Source of the DNA: Paramacrobiotus metropolitanus
Taxonomy: Eukaryota; Tardigrada; Eutardigrada; Parachela; Macrobiotidae
DNA: 64,000 nt
Assembly (NCBI RefSeq): GCF_019649055.1
Contig: NW_026570286.1
Location: 248,001-312,000 of the forward strand
Direction of reading: 5' to 3'
The notes under the pieces were generated by a model. That model saw only the letters and a list, made by a program, of their open reading frames with translations, was not told where the DNA came from and searched no databases. Numbering within the stretch: position 1 is the stretch's first letter; the number at the start of each line of letters is the position of its first letter. Shown one piece after another: positions 50,501 to 63,648 of this stretch. The position numbers were made by a program, and so were the translations under genes.

Positions 50501-53500
50501 AATTCCAGTTTCATTACAGTACGTATCGGTGTCATATGGACGCATAACCGAAAAATGTCGTTAATTTTTAGTATGCCCTTTCCCAACTATGCGATAAGCT
50601 GTATTTTCGACGCGCGATAGATGTGTGGTGCGGTATTCCTTCTGTTAGTTTATTCATGTCAATAAATAAACAAACACTGTGAAGATATATATGTACGTCA
50701 AACGATGCATCATGGATAGTGCATCGTCATCAAAAAAGCAGTGCTCTTATGAATTATGATGCAGTTATCAAATCATTGTTCACTGTACTCTCCCACACTC
50801 TGCACAGACACATCAATTACGCAGCACTAAACGCATTTGAATAATTTGTTTAGCACAATAACAGTCATATGGTTAATTGTGTGGATAATCAGCTGGAAGT
50901 AAACTGCCGTCTTCCTGTGCTGCTAAGTTTGGACTACCCACCCTTCCTGTTCATCGTAATAATAGCTCTCCTGACCAGCAGGAGGCGCCGAATGGGCTGA
51001 ACGGCGATGGGAGCGTTGCGAGCGCAGCTCACTATCCGCTAAGCCGCCGGTCGGCTGTCGACTGCGACGATCTGCAACGGGGAATTAATTGAACAAGTCA
51101 GAAAGCATTAACGTTTGGTTGGACCAAGCAGTTGCCGAGGTATACCGGCACCTACGTACCCTGATCGTACGGCTGATCGCGATAACTGCGCGGACTCTGC
51201 TGCTCCGGATACCGCGTACTCTCGAGCAGTCCCGACGGTCCATACCGTTGCCGGCTACTGCCCACACCGCGACTGGGATCCCAGTATTCGCGCTGCTCTC
51301 GCGATGACCGCTGTTTTCGACGCGGACCAGCTGCAAAAATCAAAGATGTTTATTTACAACTTCTTATCCAAAGCTATGTTAAAATCCCGCGCAATCAGTT
51401 TAATTATGTAGATGACAACGTAGGACTGCCTAGTAAAATTATACTGTGCATACCACGCTCATTTTATTGTAGTGTATTATAAAAACCGAAGATTAAAAAA
51501 TTTTGCTATATTTCCAAGCACGCAGTGTGTTGCAGCTTGATGACTGTTTGGCTCCAAATCGTGTCATAAAAGCATTAAGGTGCGTGATTGTGATTGATGC
51601 TCCACCCGTTTCAACCATTAAATCTTAACGTGAAACCGGAAAAGAAAGTATTAAGTTTCTGGCGTTGCGATGGCGTTAAAGCCTGATCAATGTGACACCA
51701 ACCCTCGAGCATATCAGGATCGGAGATGTAGTCCATATCGCTTAAGCGGGACACCGAACTTCCGGCAGGTGATAAGCCCTCGGCCGAGGCTATGCTGTTG
51801 AAGTCCGGTTCCGCGTAATTAAGGGCCGGAGGACGGCGGGTCTGCAGAGAAGGAAATGGGATGAGCAAGTAAATCGCCGACATCCGGTTGCAAAACCGAT
51901 AAGCCCATGCATGAAGAACGTTAGCATAATGCAGTGTGATTATATACAGACTACAGAGTACTTGTACGCGCCAAGCGCAAAATAAATATAATACGGTGAC
52001 CTTAATTTTGCAACAATGATGACGTACATCAACTCCAGTGTCGGGATATGTCAGATAGAACCAACGCGGTTCGTCGTTGAGTGCCACGGAGGCCAGCTCG
52101 ATCAAGGACTACAAGAGATTTAATTGGAGTTAATGTCGTAATGGAATGCACTGTATATGTGTGCTTGATCGATAATCGCTAATCAGCGTACTTCGCCAAC
52201 GAATTCGTTGTTGGCCTGGGAGTAGCGCTCATAATCCCATACGGTGATTTCCAGTGTAAGGTCATCCAGTTCGGATTCTTTTAGGGGCGCGTAATGGAAC
52301 ATCTGCTGCCATTGTGGATCGTTGGTTTTGGAAATGATTTTTGTGCGGCGCTTCGTTTGCTCGCTGTAATTTCAAGGGCAAATAAATACAGAGTCAAAGC
52401 CAGGCCAGACTACGTATTACATGATACCGGATTTAGCATACAGATACTATACAATTCCACAAACCGTTGGTGCTGTAAAATACTGTAAGACTAAAATAAA
52501 ATACTGTAAGATATTAATTTAGTACCTACAATTTTTTTAGATTTCCGTTATTAATTACTTATTACACTGTTTATTATAATGACCTGCATCGACCACTTAT
52601 AGTTTCTGCAACTTGTTTTCAACTACAGGTAGATATCTGAGCGACTTATTTGCCTGTGCCGCACTTTCGCATTATAAGTATTGTACTGAGTCAGCGGTTA
52701 AAAATAGGAATGGTATGTACTATATATCGTGTACCACCAAATTAGAATGAACTTCACTCACATGGTATGATGCCTTGAAAACGAATCAAAATATAAATGC
52801 ACAGAGACATACCTGCGATTTGGCAATAAATACAATTTGGCATAGGCATTGCGATAGGATTGGTCCGGACGGGGAAGCAGTTCGGCGGCCTGTATGACGG
52901 TGACGGTGAGGCGGGCATCCGAATGCGAATAGTAGAAGCTCAACTGGATGCGCCCACTGACGAACGGAACGCCCGGTTGGCCCGTGCCCCCGGCCGCCGG
53001 GAACTCCAGAGGCGGGCCGCCGCCGCCTCTCCTGCGGCCGCCCCGCGGACGCGGCGAATAACGGCGCGGATCGTCGACCCCCGCGCCCGGCATGCCGTAG
53101 CTATCGCGGTCGGACATTTTGCGGGACACCATCAGTTCCACTTCCGTCTCCTCACGTGACTCCCCGATAATATCGTACACTTCCTCAAAGGTCAGATTTC
53201 GCAGCGGCGTGCCGTTCCATTCCAGGACTTCGTCGCCGGCTCGCAGATGCCCGATCACATCGGCCACACTGCCCGGCTTGACGCGGGTCACCAGCGCCGC
53301 CATGCGCCCGCTGGCCGTCATTTTGCCGCCTTCCACCTTTAAACCCAAGATCGTGGCGGAATTCATGGAGCGCGAGACGTCACGTGTCAGTTCGTTCGTG
53401 TACTTCCGGAGGATCATGTGGCCGATTAGACGGTGGCCATCAGCACTCGGCTGCCAGGTGACATTTGCCGGCTACACAACGCAGTAACGAAATTACAGCA

Positions 53501-56500
53501 AACCTTCAATTTTCGTAGCACGTATGTACCAGCTACTATTATTTCGCTTAATTAATTTAATAAATTCCGCATCTACAGATGTCTTACGCCCTATCTTCAA
53601 TTTTTCCGGTTTCAGTTTCCGCAGCACGTATGCAAACGCTATTACAATTCCGCACAATTAATGTAATAAATCCAACATTTAATCTATGATCTATCTTTAA
53701 TTCTGCCGGCTTTTACGTGCGGAATTCAGCATCTATTTCGTGAATGCACAGTCTATAATGCGGATGGCATTTTCGGCAATAATTGAGCTGGGATGAAGTC
53801 CAAGGCTTTAGAATTTCCGCTGTAACGGTGGCTGCCGTCAGTGTATGTGTACTGGGGCTTTGTGTCGGAGAGCATAATCAAGACGATCATTGCCGTGAAT
53901 TACAATTTGGTTGTCTATCGATCGGATATGTGTGTCAGCTGTACACGCGCCCGCGCGGATGGTGGGAATAGTGGGTACGTGTAAAAAGGAGCGGGTACTG
54001 GGAGCTGGGCGGGGAGGAAGAGATAGGGAACGAGAGAGGAAGTAAGCAGCGCATCGAATTGTAACTCTCTGGTTAGGCGTTAAGCTAGCGATCAGTTCAG
54101 AACTATAGCCAGCGATTTCCGGCCAACTTCCCATTCATCTGCACATTTAACTACCACCACGATTTGCATATTCACCCAATGTATAGACCCTTCAGTGTGT
54201 ACGAGACCCCGGTACACAATTGTCCTTCGACCCTTTTCAAATGGCACAAAATGCCCAGCTGTCCCGATAAAAATGCGCTATCGATGCGCAGTTTTTCCTC
54301 ATGTTTAGGCACAACAGTACAAAAGCACTTTTGTAATATTGACAGACCGTCCTATCTATCAGCGCGCTGTATTTCATACGAAGGCGGACGTCCTCGATGT
54401 CATTAACATAACTCAAAGTAAATTGTAATAATTTTAATTTAATAAAAATTACAACCTAGCTGAACCTACAGTAATTAATGCAGGTTATGCAACCGACCAA
54501 AGAATACGATCGAAATGCATGCACTGTATAAATCGATTACTAAAGTGCCAACATTCTTAATTAAATAACATATGCATGAATTTTTTTATCAATATCTCAT
54601 TATAGAAAACGAACATACCGATCGCGACTCATCGTACATTCCTTCCTGTTGATAATAATCCGGCTCTTGTTGCGACGACATCCGCCAGAGCCGGCCGGCG
54701 CGACCCGACCGGACCGGATGCCGCAGTCCGGGATGCGTCCGCGTGGAATACTCGCTGCGGTAGCTGTGAATACTGCCATCATCACCGGTGAAATCCGACA
54801 GATTGGACCGCATCTCTTCCTCGGAGCTGCTGAAGGAATTCTGCTGATACGCCCGGCGTCGCTCATCCACATTGGCGTATCGCGATGAGCCGGCACCGGT
54901 TTGGCCGGAAGTTCGGTTTCGCGCGTCCCAGTTGTCGTAGGGACCGCGGCGGGCGTCCACTTCCCCGGCGTATTCCCGCTCCAGCTGGCCGTAGCGGTCG
55001 TAGCTCTGGGTGCGACGACGCGCACCGCCTTGCTCACGGCTGTCGTCCAAACCGCGTCGCGAAGCCCCCTGTATCACGCGACAAAGCTGGCTTAACTGAA
55101 GTCATTGCCAGATTTGTAATTACACGGTTTACACCTGTAGGCGAATTATCTCGCTGGCGATGTATTGGACATCACCCATAAGGTCACAGTCCTAGCGCAG
55201 TGCATGTGTGCTTGTATAAAATTTAACTCATTAGAAAAACAGCTGTCTAATCAAGTTTTCATGTTAGAACAGAACGGTGTTCTCCATCAAATGCTCTGCA
55301 ACCGATAGAATTTGGGATTTTCATGGTTATCGCCTATCGGTATAAAACAGGGAGAGCGAGATAACATTACTGTACAATTCTTGGTGTTAAAATAGCACTG
55401 CAACAACAATATTATTTTTAATAAACGTTTCTTTAGAAAAAAATCAAAGCGATATATATGTCAGTTATTAAACAGAAATATTTTATAGAGTTCACAAATA
55501 GAACAGCGTATTACCGCAATTACGTGCAACTCATTAATGAAATCATGCAGATTACCGACTTAGTGGGACGCTTTGGCGTTTCCGCCTCCTCTTTCCCCTT
55601 CTTATTCCATAATAACATCATCATTTTCAAGAAAATTAGATTTACTGCTGAGCATTCGTAAAATTTTGACGATAGAACTTTTTTTGTTATAATAAAAAGT
55701 ATTTATAATTAAACTTGATACAAAATGTAAAAATTGGATACTGGTCCATACTATCTTATCCTAAATGCATTCAATCGCTGCTTGATGCTTGAGAAGGTAG
55801 ACTCACTGACTGCAAAACGTCTGACCCATCCCAAGAAACAGCAAACAACCCAACACTCTACCCCGCCAACTTGCTCTACCTTTTCAAAGGTAACTTATGT
55901 TGCTTTTGAATACCTATTCGAATCGTCTCTGATTTGAGAAAAGATGTTATCCATTTCTGATTATGGACTACTTCACAGTGTCGCTGCGCCGTATTCACCT
56001 TCCCCCTATAATGTGCCCACACGGCACATTGCATACTTACGCAACCCACTATTGACAAAAAAATTGTAAAAGACCCTTTAATCGACAAAGTGCACTGTCG
56101 ATCTTTTTTCCTAACACAGAGAAGAAGATACCCATATGTTGCGCCATCCCACGGCCGGCTCGCAGATTCCCAGCGACGTATCCATTGGCAAATACAATAC
56201 CGTATATATATTCTATATATATGTCGACACACACATACGGTCTCGGCACGGTACACTGCACATACATATAGCCAATAGATCATATCATACGGGATATTGC
56301 ACAGAGAACACAGCGTCTGATCCTCAGCTAACGATGTTTAAACGAATTCTCCCCATGTTTGTTCAGGACAAATATCCGCTAGGATAAAACCCAGTCGGCC
56401 CCGTCCGACTGCTCCGCGCTCCAGCTCTGACTTTTAATACCGCAACATATATACTGTACACCCCGCGCGCAGCGGAATGGCCATACGCGTGGGGCGTAAT

Positions 56501-59500
56501 TACGTATATACGGCATCAATTCCATTCGGTGCGGGGTAACGTTACACCCCGAACACCCACACTGACTTGCACACGCTAATATTCACCTGCGAATCCGGTC
56601 GCCGCGGCATCTGCCGTGTCCGATTACGCTCATCATGGAAGTCCTGCTGCATGGTGCGCGGATCGGGTAGGGCACGTGACCGGGAGGGATCACGGGTACG
56701 GGAGGTTACCGGCGGTGTACCGGGACCATGCCCGGCTCCGGGGGCCGCACCGGGTGGCGTGTCTACTTCGAAGCCGCGCCGGCGCATGGAGGCCTGCCGC
56801 CGCATCTCATCCTCCTGGCTCATCCCGTATCCCGGGTCAATGGTGCCGTGACGGCGGAGGGATTGTTGGCGCTGGTGTTGGGTGAGGGGCGGGCCACCGG
56901 CGCCCGATGGCGGGTATTGGCTGGGATCGTGGCTTAGCTGGCGCCGGAGACCGGGATGCGGCGGACCGCCGGGCGCGCCGGGACCACCAGGCCCACGGGC
57001 GGACATGCTACCGTTGAAGCGCTGCTGCGGACCGTTGGGTGTCTTGTTGCTGGCCGGGGCGGCGCCAATACTGCCGGCAGTACTGCTGCCCGAGAGCAGC
57101 TCTTCCGGTTTGCCGTGATACCACTGACCAGTCTTCTTGAGCAATTCCTGCTTCTTTTTACACAGAATGCAGGTCCACGTAAACTAAAGCGTTAACAGAG
57201 CAGCAATAAGTTAATTGTCACAAAACGTCTGTGATTTATAAAACATTGATAGTGATATGTTTGTAATATTCAATATCACACCAAACTTCTGTTGTGGTAC
57301 GCTCATTCACACAGAAACACACGATTAGTGAATTTGAGGAAGAATTTGTCGTAATCAGTTCTAATACAACTTGCACCAGGCATCAAGAAAAAATCCCGCA
57401 AGTACTATAAAAAATATAAATGAATTTTTCCAGTTATCTGAAACCGCTACACATGCGTTTTTTTCCCGATCAGCAAGCCTTACAGCGCTTTTTTCAGATT
57501 ACATTATCCAGGCTAAAATAAAAGCCAAAATACATTATACAACACAGAAGTTGTGAATTTGCAGGATAATTTTGCATAATATAGTTGCTTACTCAATTAG
57601 CTATGGGTTTGCTTGATACCTAGTACAATGAAATACTGACCGATAGCCGTTGCGCTGTGCACTAGCGCAACTTAATTAGAATAAAAAACCGTAAACCACA
57701 GCGCATTCTTATACTTTTTACCATAAAAATATTCATTAAAAATGAATTGTTTATACAGACATTTGTCTGAAACACATACTACACAGCATGCGCTTTATCT
57801 TATGACATTATCGCAGAACCTTTGCTCGAGCGACAGTACCATCAGTCCATCACAACAAGGTCATAACTACAATAGGATAGACACCTAATAATTACGGGTC
57901 TCACCTTGCCGTTTTTGATGGGTACTCGAGTGCCGCAACGGGCGCAGCTATGACGATGGCAGACGTTGCACTGATGTCCAATACCATCAGCAAACTTGAC
58001 CTTCTGGCAAATATCACAGAGTCCTTCCTTGTCGGGATCGGACATAAGGCCACCAAAGGGATGCGGCTGCAGTTTCTGCGTCTGGACACGCTCTTCCATC
58101 TGCTTGACTTCCGCAGCCAGATTTCTGCGCAGATCACCGTGTTACACTTTACCAATTACGCACTATACCAGAATTCATACATGTGAAATTGTGGCACATT
58201 GATAATTAACAAGGTCCGAATTATTATAAACGAATTTTGGGGTCAACTTGCACAAGCACTACTCTCGTCACAAGAAATATTGGACAGATTTCCTCCAGAT
58301 TTACAGAGGTGACGTTCACAGACGCATCCCCACACACGAAATGGCTGGCGTATATTGGCGCGGGTGATGGTGATAATGTCACACCGGTGAATAGCGTCCC
58401 CTAGCGTGCTAGTTTGCTCAGTATAGTGCACATCAGATGGATAGTTTTTACAAACAATTACCCCTTGTTATTCCAGTAAACAGTGCTCTACATTATGATA
58501 GCAATATGCAGTCATAGCATCGGCGGCGAATTATAACCGGAAAAAGTCACCATATTTACTCTGGGAGAGGGATTAAAGGTTGGTGGAAGGGGTCTGGGAT
58601 GCAGCGAATTAGTGCAGGAAAGCAGCATAGGCAAGGCAAAAATGCCCTGTTCAAATCATTCTATCCGGATATACGCCGTGTATGCTTTATGCTTTAAGCC
58701 ACCGAGAGTCTTTTAATATGCTGTAACTACTTAATGCACATTTCAGTCAGGTTCAGTAGTATGACTGCGACCAGTGGCTGATACAAGTACTTAAAATTTT
58801 TAATTTATTTTGCTAAAAAAAGAAAAAAGCTACGTTTCGTAAAGAAGGAAAGGCGTTTTCAGTGGTGAGCAAAAGTGCCCAGATTCTAGCAAACAGCGCC
58901 ATCAAAAATTGTTCGCAATTTATTTATGTTGTCATATTTAATTTCTTACAGCAAAGAATTATGCGCAAAACTGATTCGTTTCAACTTTACCAGTTCACAA
59001 TATATTAACGAACGAAAAGGTTGAAATATATAAATGCTGGCGCATACGCAGGCTGTACAAGACTTCTTCTGATTAATTTTACAGCCAACGTTTGAGAAAG
59101 CTTTAGCGCATTTGCAATATTGTTCAATGGGTTATATGTAATGATTTTGTCAGTACCACATCTATTTGAAAATTTATGGCGTATTAAACGCTTTATCCGT
59201 TTCTCCAGTGTCGCTTCAAAACAATCCAGGAGACAATTTCATTCGTTAATTCTATACAATTAGCGTCCACTAAAGGAAATTGCAGTTGTGCTTTCTGAAT
59301 GATATCGCGGCATGCCTACATTGTTAATAATATCTTTATCATGGGCGTATGCGTAGCTGAACGTGTTAATGGTAATATTGCATTGTATTGGGATCGATGA
59401 TATTGTGGAAAGTAAATGGATCAATACATATCATCATTTCGTACCATCACATCATATTGGCTGCCGTCAGTGACTAACGCTACTGGCGCAAGAGAAGGAT

Positions 59501-61577
59501 GAAACTGCATTCCCGTTTAAACTGGACATTCTGGCTCCGCCATTGTAACCATATACATATCTCCTCGCAAAAAAAGTATCGACCCAATATGCTGCATATG
59601 TTATTCACTACAGATATGACTGCACATATTAGATCATAATTCATAGGAAACCATGCCGTCACCAGTTTGGCAACACGTTAAATTCGCCTTGGCAGATACG
59701 AATAATTATAAAGTTTTCAGTACGAACACTCCTTTTATGCAAAATTAAGTTACTATTTCCTATGGGAAAGGTAGTTCTTCATTCAAAGTAATGCTATTAT
59801 TTTGAAACTATTTCATCGGTTTGGGATGAAATGAAAACTACATAGCTAGTACCTTTACGACAAAAGTATCCAGAACGATAATCCAAATAAAAACTGGAAT
59901 GAATAATAATTACTTAAAACAATCATGATATAATCACGCTCACTCAGGATATCCTACAGTCTTTGAATGTTATTATCGTATTTACTGTTGATTACTTTCC
60001 GCTCGAGCGGTTTGTTAGCCGGCATTGGGCGCGCAAATTCTAAAGCCATGTTAAATTTTTCGCTTAAAATCCCGATAAACACTCCACAAAAAATGAATAG
60101 TCTAAGTAGCAAAATGTCAAATGTTGATAGGAGCTTATCCAGCCGTATGATGGCCGGATGAATGGGGGAGAAATTATTCAATTGTCCCGGCATCCCGGGT
60201 CCCATGCCCTGTTGCCTGACAGGGCCAACTAGAGCTAATACCGGTGGCAGGTATGCCTGACCATGACAAATCAAACATCATACCCCCTCCCGCTCGCTCG
60301 GCCCTAATAATATTGATAAAAAGCCCAAACGGAACAGCCCGTCATATATATACACTTTCGGCCCGGCTCCCCCATCAGCAGCTGTATACATACAACACTA
60401 CATGACCCCGCCCCAACCGTAACGGCCTACTTTCTCGCATATAAACTATTCCCGCTTTGCCACTTTTCCTCTCTGATTTAACCCAGCCGCCTCGCACAAC
60501 TGCCGTATACAATCCCGAGATCTATTTTATTCCGGCCACTGAAATCATCGTGTGTGTATATGAGAGCGCGCGCGCCGTGCGTTCGCTGATGGCGTCGGTC
60601 CGTGTGTTTGTTCACGGAGGTGCACTCATTTCCTACCCGTCATCGGTTTTGTATGGAAGGAAGACAACCGATCTCGTTACTTAAATCCGAGGCGCGCTTC
60701 ATCAAATGAACAAAAATAATAATGGCATCAAACAATAAGCAAGCCTTCCGCCGATAATGCGATGAGGTTGATATGCGATTCCAGATTACTGCCTTTCTAA
60801 TTATAGAGATACAATAATTATTTCCTCTGTTTATTTCCTCTTTCTAATTATACAGAAATAATATTTTTTTCCGCGGAAGAAAATATTTAACCAAAAGACA
60901 AAACTGTCGAAACTGTACGTATAAAGCAACGCACATATCGAGTGAAGTGAAGTCAGTATCAAATGGTATTTTTTTCGACCAGCGTGCATTTGTTCTAATG
61001 GTAAATTTCATAAATGCGCTGCCTGATTTCCAGCATAATAAAGCAAATTTTAAATTTTAAGTTGTACAGTTTCCGAAATTGTGAATTTATCCTAATGGTA
61101 AATTTCAGAAACGGCTCCCTGATTACAATTTACGAGCAAACGTTCAAGTAAAAGACATAAGTATTAAGTACCAGAGAAAAACAGCGGCCGGAATTCATCT
61201 GAATACCCATTAATGTCTATCACGATCAGATGGAAGGGTTTTTTAAGCGGCAGAAGTTTGACCCGAGGCCGCTCTATCCATTTAAACACGTGCGCCAGCC
61301 ATCAAGTGTAACAATCGCCCGATGGGTCTGTTTTTCGGGGGATATATTGAATCGGCTACATCGTTTGCTGCTACACAGTGCCCATACACAAACGAGAGTG
61401 ACGAGGGCCAACACAGCAGCAGAGAGACACAGAACAGAAAGCCCTGTATAGACATTCAACTCACTTGACAACTTCTTTATCCTTTTCTTCCTCATTTTTT
61501 TGCCGTTGTAGCACTTCTTCAATAACACGGCGTTCCTCCTCGGTCAGATGGCTGAGATCAGGCGCAATGTCCGCCAT
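47569..61577 (-). CDS. RIM: RIM (Rab3-interacting molecule), presynaptic active-zone scaffold, about 1500 aa
   Basis: Exons: 61577-61465, 58124-57905, 57183-56587, 55095-54619, 53471-52813, 52363-52192, 52108-52028, 51841-51616 (end uncertain), 51330-51160, 51071-50942, 50333-50057, 49886-49441 (start uncertain), 49086-48860, 48673-48341 and 47942-47569. RIM docks and primes synaptic vesicles by linking Rab3, Munc13, RIM-BP and Ca channels. Modules in order: Rab-binding helix with eight-cysteine zinc finger (residues about 74-131; CDICQKVKF, CNVCHRHSCARCG, WTCILC) and TGQWYHG for the 'SGAWF' motif; PDZ (about 505-595; GLKVEGGKM, GHLRAGDEVLEWNG); C2A (about 640-770; NDPQWQQMFHYAPL, LEITVWDYERYSQ); SH3-binding KRQLPILP for RIM-BP (about 967); C2B (about 1340-1470; LQVSVWGDYGRMEKKVLIGL, LSSIVIGWYKLFDPESL). 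The C2 domains appear to lack the full aspartate set, as in other RIMs. Regions between modules are Ser/Arg/Pro-rich. See the frame conflict at 49.9 kb. Confidence 0.93.
49808..49860 (-). repeat. His-codon (CAC/CAT) low-complexity tract in RIM
   Basis: A run of GGTGGTGG/GATGATG on the plus strand encodes HHHHGHHHHHHSHHHPP in the RIM frame that continues downstream. In another frame the same bases read as a Thr/Ile run ending at a stop. Such tracts are prone to indels in replication and in assembly. Confidence 0.8.
53505..53708. repeat. Two diverged tandem copies of a ~100-bp unit in a RIM intron
   Basis: Unit 1 (53505-53609) and unit 2 (53610-53708) share gcagcacgtatg/gtagcacgtatg, then ctattatt/ctattaca, then taattaat(t/g)taataaat, then a late tatctt(c/t)aat and t(t/g)ccgg. 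They are imperfect copies, just upstream of the PDZ exon. Confidence 0.65.
60794..60873. repeat. Diverged local duplication in RIM intron 1
   Basis: tttctaattata(g/c)aga followed by an AT-rich aataat-like stretch and ttcc occurs from 60794 and again from 60841. This looks like a tandem copy of roughly 47 bp. Confidence 0.55.
60995..61124. repeat. Direct repeat pair in RIM intron 1
   Basis: ctaatggtaaatttca followed by aaatgcgctgcctgatt (60995-61028) recurs at 61092-61124 with small changes. The offset is 97 bp, which suggests a diverged tandem duplication. Confidence 0.65.
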
Positions 61578-63232
61578 GTTGCAGCAGCACACAGCGACAG
61601 CACAACGACGACAACGACAACGACGACACAGGTCCGGTCATGAATTCACCGGGCCACAGCTGTACGTCACAATGACAATAATCCCCCGACAACAACGGCA
61701 CGCGGGCACACACGCTCACAACGACAATTGTCCCCAGACGAACTGGTCGGATGACGTGTAATCTGTCCGTTGGGCAGGCAGAGCAGATGCGCAGTGACGA
61801 TGACAATGGTCCGGCCCAACCAATGAAACCCTCTTCAGACCAGTCCGCACCGCATGGGGAACCCATCAAAAATTGTGCAGGGAAAATATCGCTCGGGTAA
61901 TCATCGCATAATAGGTCACAGAGTAGATCACACAACGCCACAGACAATCACAGCACACATATGCACAAAAACAGAGACAACCGTCGTTCGCCCAACAAAC
62001 ACCGCCACTCGCTGTTTGCGCGCCCTCCGTCAACCGGCCATTCTCCCTGTGCGACAATGACGATTCAACGCGAGACAATGGAGGACATTAATGGGAATGT
62101 AACGGCACTTCATTATGGGCAAATTAGCTGTGGACGATGCGTTGTGATCCCTTCACTTTTCATCAGATCATTTACACAAGGAAGAGTACGCGTACATGCG
62201 CGCACAGACGTTGTTGCACAGGGCCATATGCAAGATCGTACGGCATACACACACAGTTGGAAACACAACACAGGGAATCAAACGCGAAGGAAATCGACGT
62301 TGGTGTGCGCCCTGGCCATGCGGGAGAATTAATGCCCCTGTATACTGGAAACGGGAACTCTCTGCAGCACTGCTGCGGCACTGTCAGTCTGTGCAGATGG
62401 GAGCCGCCACACTCGCAGCAAAACAGGGGAATCGATATTGGCAACACACTGATGAGGAATATTTTTCATGCGTGAGATTTTTCGCGTGCCCATCTGCACA
62501 CAACACACACACACTAATACCATACTGACAATCGGCACATACAATATATTCGCCTATACATATCCCGGCTGCATTCCCTGCCACTGCGAGCCGCCGGCTC
62601 TCTCCCGTTCCGGCGCGTACAATCATAGCAGTGTACAGTGTACATCCAGCAGTCTGTGCTAGGGATGTACGCACACTCACCACCCATCCCAACACGATCA
62701 GCGTTTGACGATGTCGGCCTGTGTGGATGATTAGGTAGTTGAGTGTCAGGATGTGTTTTTCCCCGACACCATGAGCCAATTTTTTTGTTCTTCTGCACAA
62801 CTGCACTGACGCTATTTGTTTTTGTCTTATATGGTTTTAATCTTAGGCTGGGCAAGATTGTTATGTGCAGAAAGGTGATCCACTAGAGCGGCTTACCATA
62901 TTTTGTCAGACCGCTACAAAAAAATAACTGACGTAATCTACGAGACTACGGCGTCATCGTTTGTTGAAAAATATTATCAAGGAAGATACAAACCATTAAA
63001 ATGCGTTCTAAGCAAAGAAAGCGAAATGTATTATGTAATTGTAAATGTATTAGTATTTACTGAGTTCGGTAGGCTGTGCCGCTGTTGCATTAAAAAATTA
63101 AAGCATTTAAGGGAAGTGGGCCTGTACATGGTACCGAATTCGTGTACATGCACGAAAACTTTCACTTTCGCGCACTCTCAAACACATTTTTGTTTCGGTT
63201 TATGACGTTTTTGCCAGAAGATTTGTACACAC
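61578..63232. other. RIM 5' upstream region
   Basis: No gene recognised. Just upstream of the RIM ATG is a CAACGA-type simple repeat (61603-61630). The ORFs here, including a 140-codon one on the minus strand at 62384-62806, show no family motif and overlap others on both strands. The region should contain RIM 5' UTR and promoter. Confidence 0.5.
61603..61630. repeat. CAACGA/CGA simple repeat in the putative RIM 5' UTR
   Basis: Alternating caacga and cga units directly upstream (26 bp) of the RIM start codon. Confidence 0.75.
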
Positions 63233-63648
63233 GGGCGTGAAAACCGTTTGTGCGCGCAACATTCGGTTCGGGAGTTATGGCTATTACAAAATTCCAAAAT
63301 GTTTAAAAGCGTTCAGGTGTACTAAAAGTCTCATTATGGACCGATCTCCCTCAAATTTTGCACGTAAATGCACATAACCACGAAGAACGTTTTTACGCCG
63401 ATCCACTGTTCTAGCATGTTTTTCAAATTTTAAAATGAATTTCAAAAATTTTAAAATTCATTTTAAAATTTGAAAAAAATCATGGAAGTCTGGATCGGTG
63501 TAAAACGATCTTCATGGACGTGCGCATTTACGTGCAAAATTTGAGAGATCGGTCTATAATGGACTTTAGTACACCTGAACGCATTTAAACTTTTTGAATT
63601 TTTAATAGCCATAACTCGAACAATGTTACGCGAAAAATTTTCGCCGTC
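63233..63648. mobile_element. 416-bp foldback (MITE-like) inverted repeat
   Basis: Two arms of roughly 200 bp are imperfect reverse complements of each other. From outside in: gttatggctatta at 63274 pairs with taatagccataac at 63603; gcgttcaggtgtac pairs with gtacacctgaacgc; ggaccgatctccctcaaat pairs with atttgagagatcggtc; tttgcacgtaaatg pairs with catttacgtgcaaa. The centre is a perfect hairpin with 20-bp arms (63421-63440 and 63457-63476). No protein is encoded. This architecture is typical of non-autonomous foldback or MITE elements. Target-site duplications were not identified with confidence. Confidence 0.75.

Larger units (their letters stand above)
58125..61464 (-). other. First RIM intron (3.3 kb)
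   Basis: It separates the start exon from the zinc-finger exon. A minus-strand ORF at 59954-60274 with GPVRQQGMGPGMPGQLNN has no splice-supported link and was not called. Two local duplications lie within it (60794-60873 and 60995-61124). Alternative first exons of RIM are common in animals and could be hidden here. Confidence 0.45.

Noticed and set aside
59954-60274. 106-codon minus-strand ORF in RIM intron 1 with a Gly/Pro/Met-rich start and a hydrophobic stretch
   Set aside because: No compatible splice sites linking it to RIM in phase were convincing, and RIM exon 1 joins exon 2 in perfect phase without it.
62384-62806. 140-codon minus-strand ORF upstream of RIM
   Set aside because: No family motif or splice support, overlaps ORFs in other frames on both strands, and contains CA-repeat-derived sequence.
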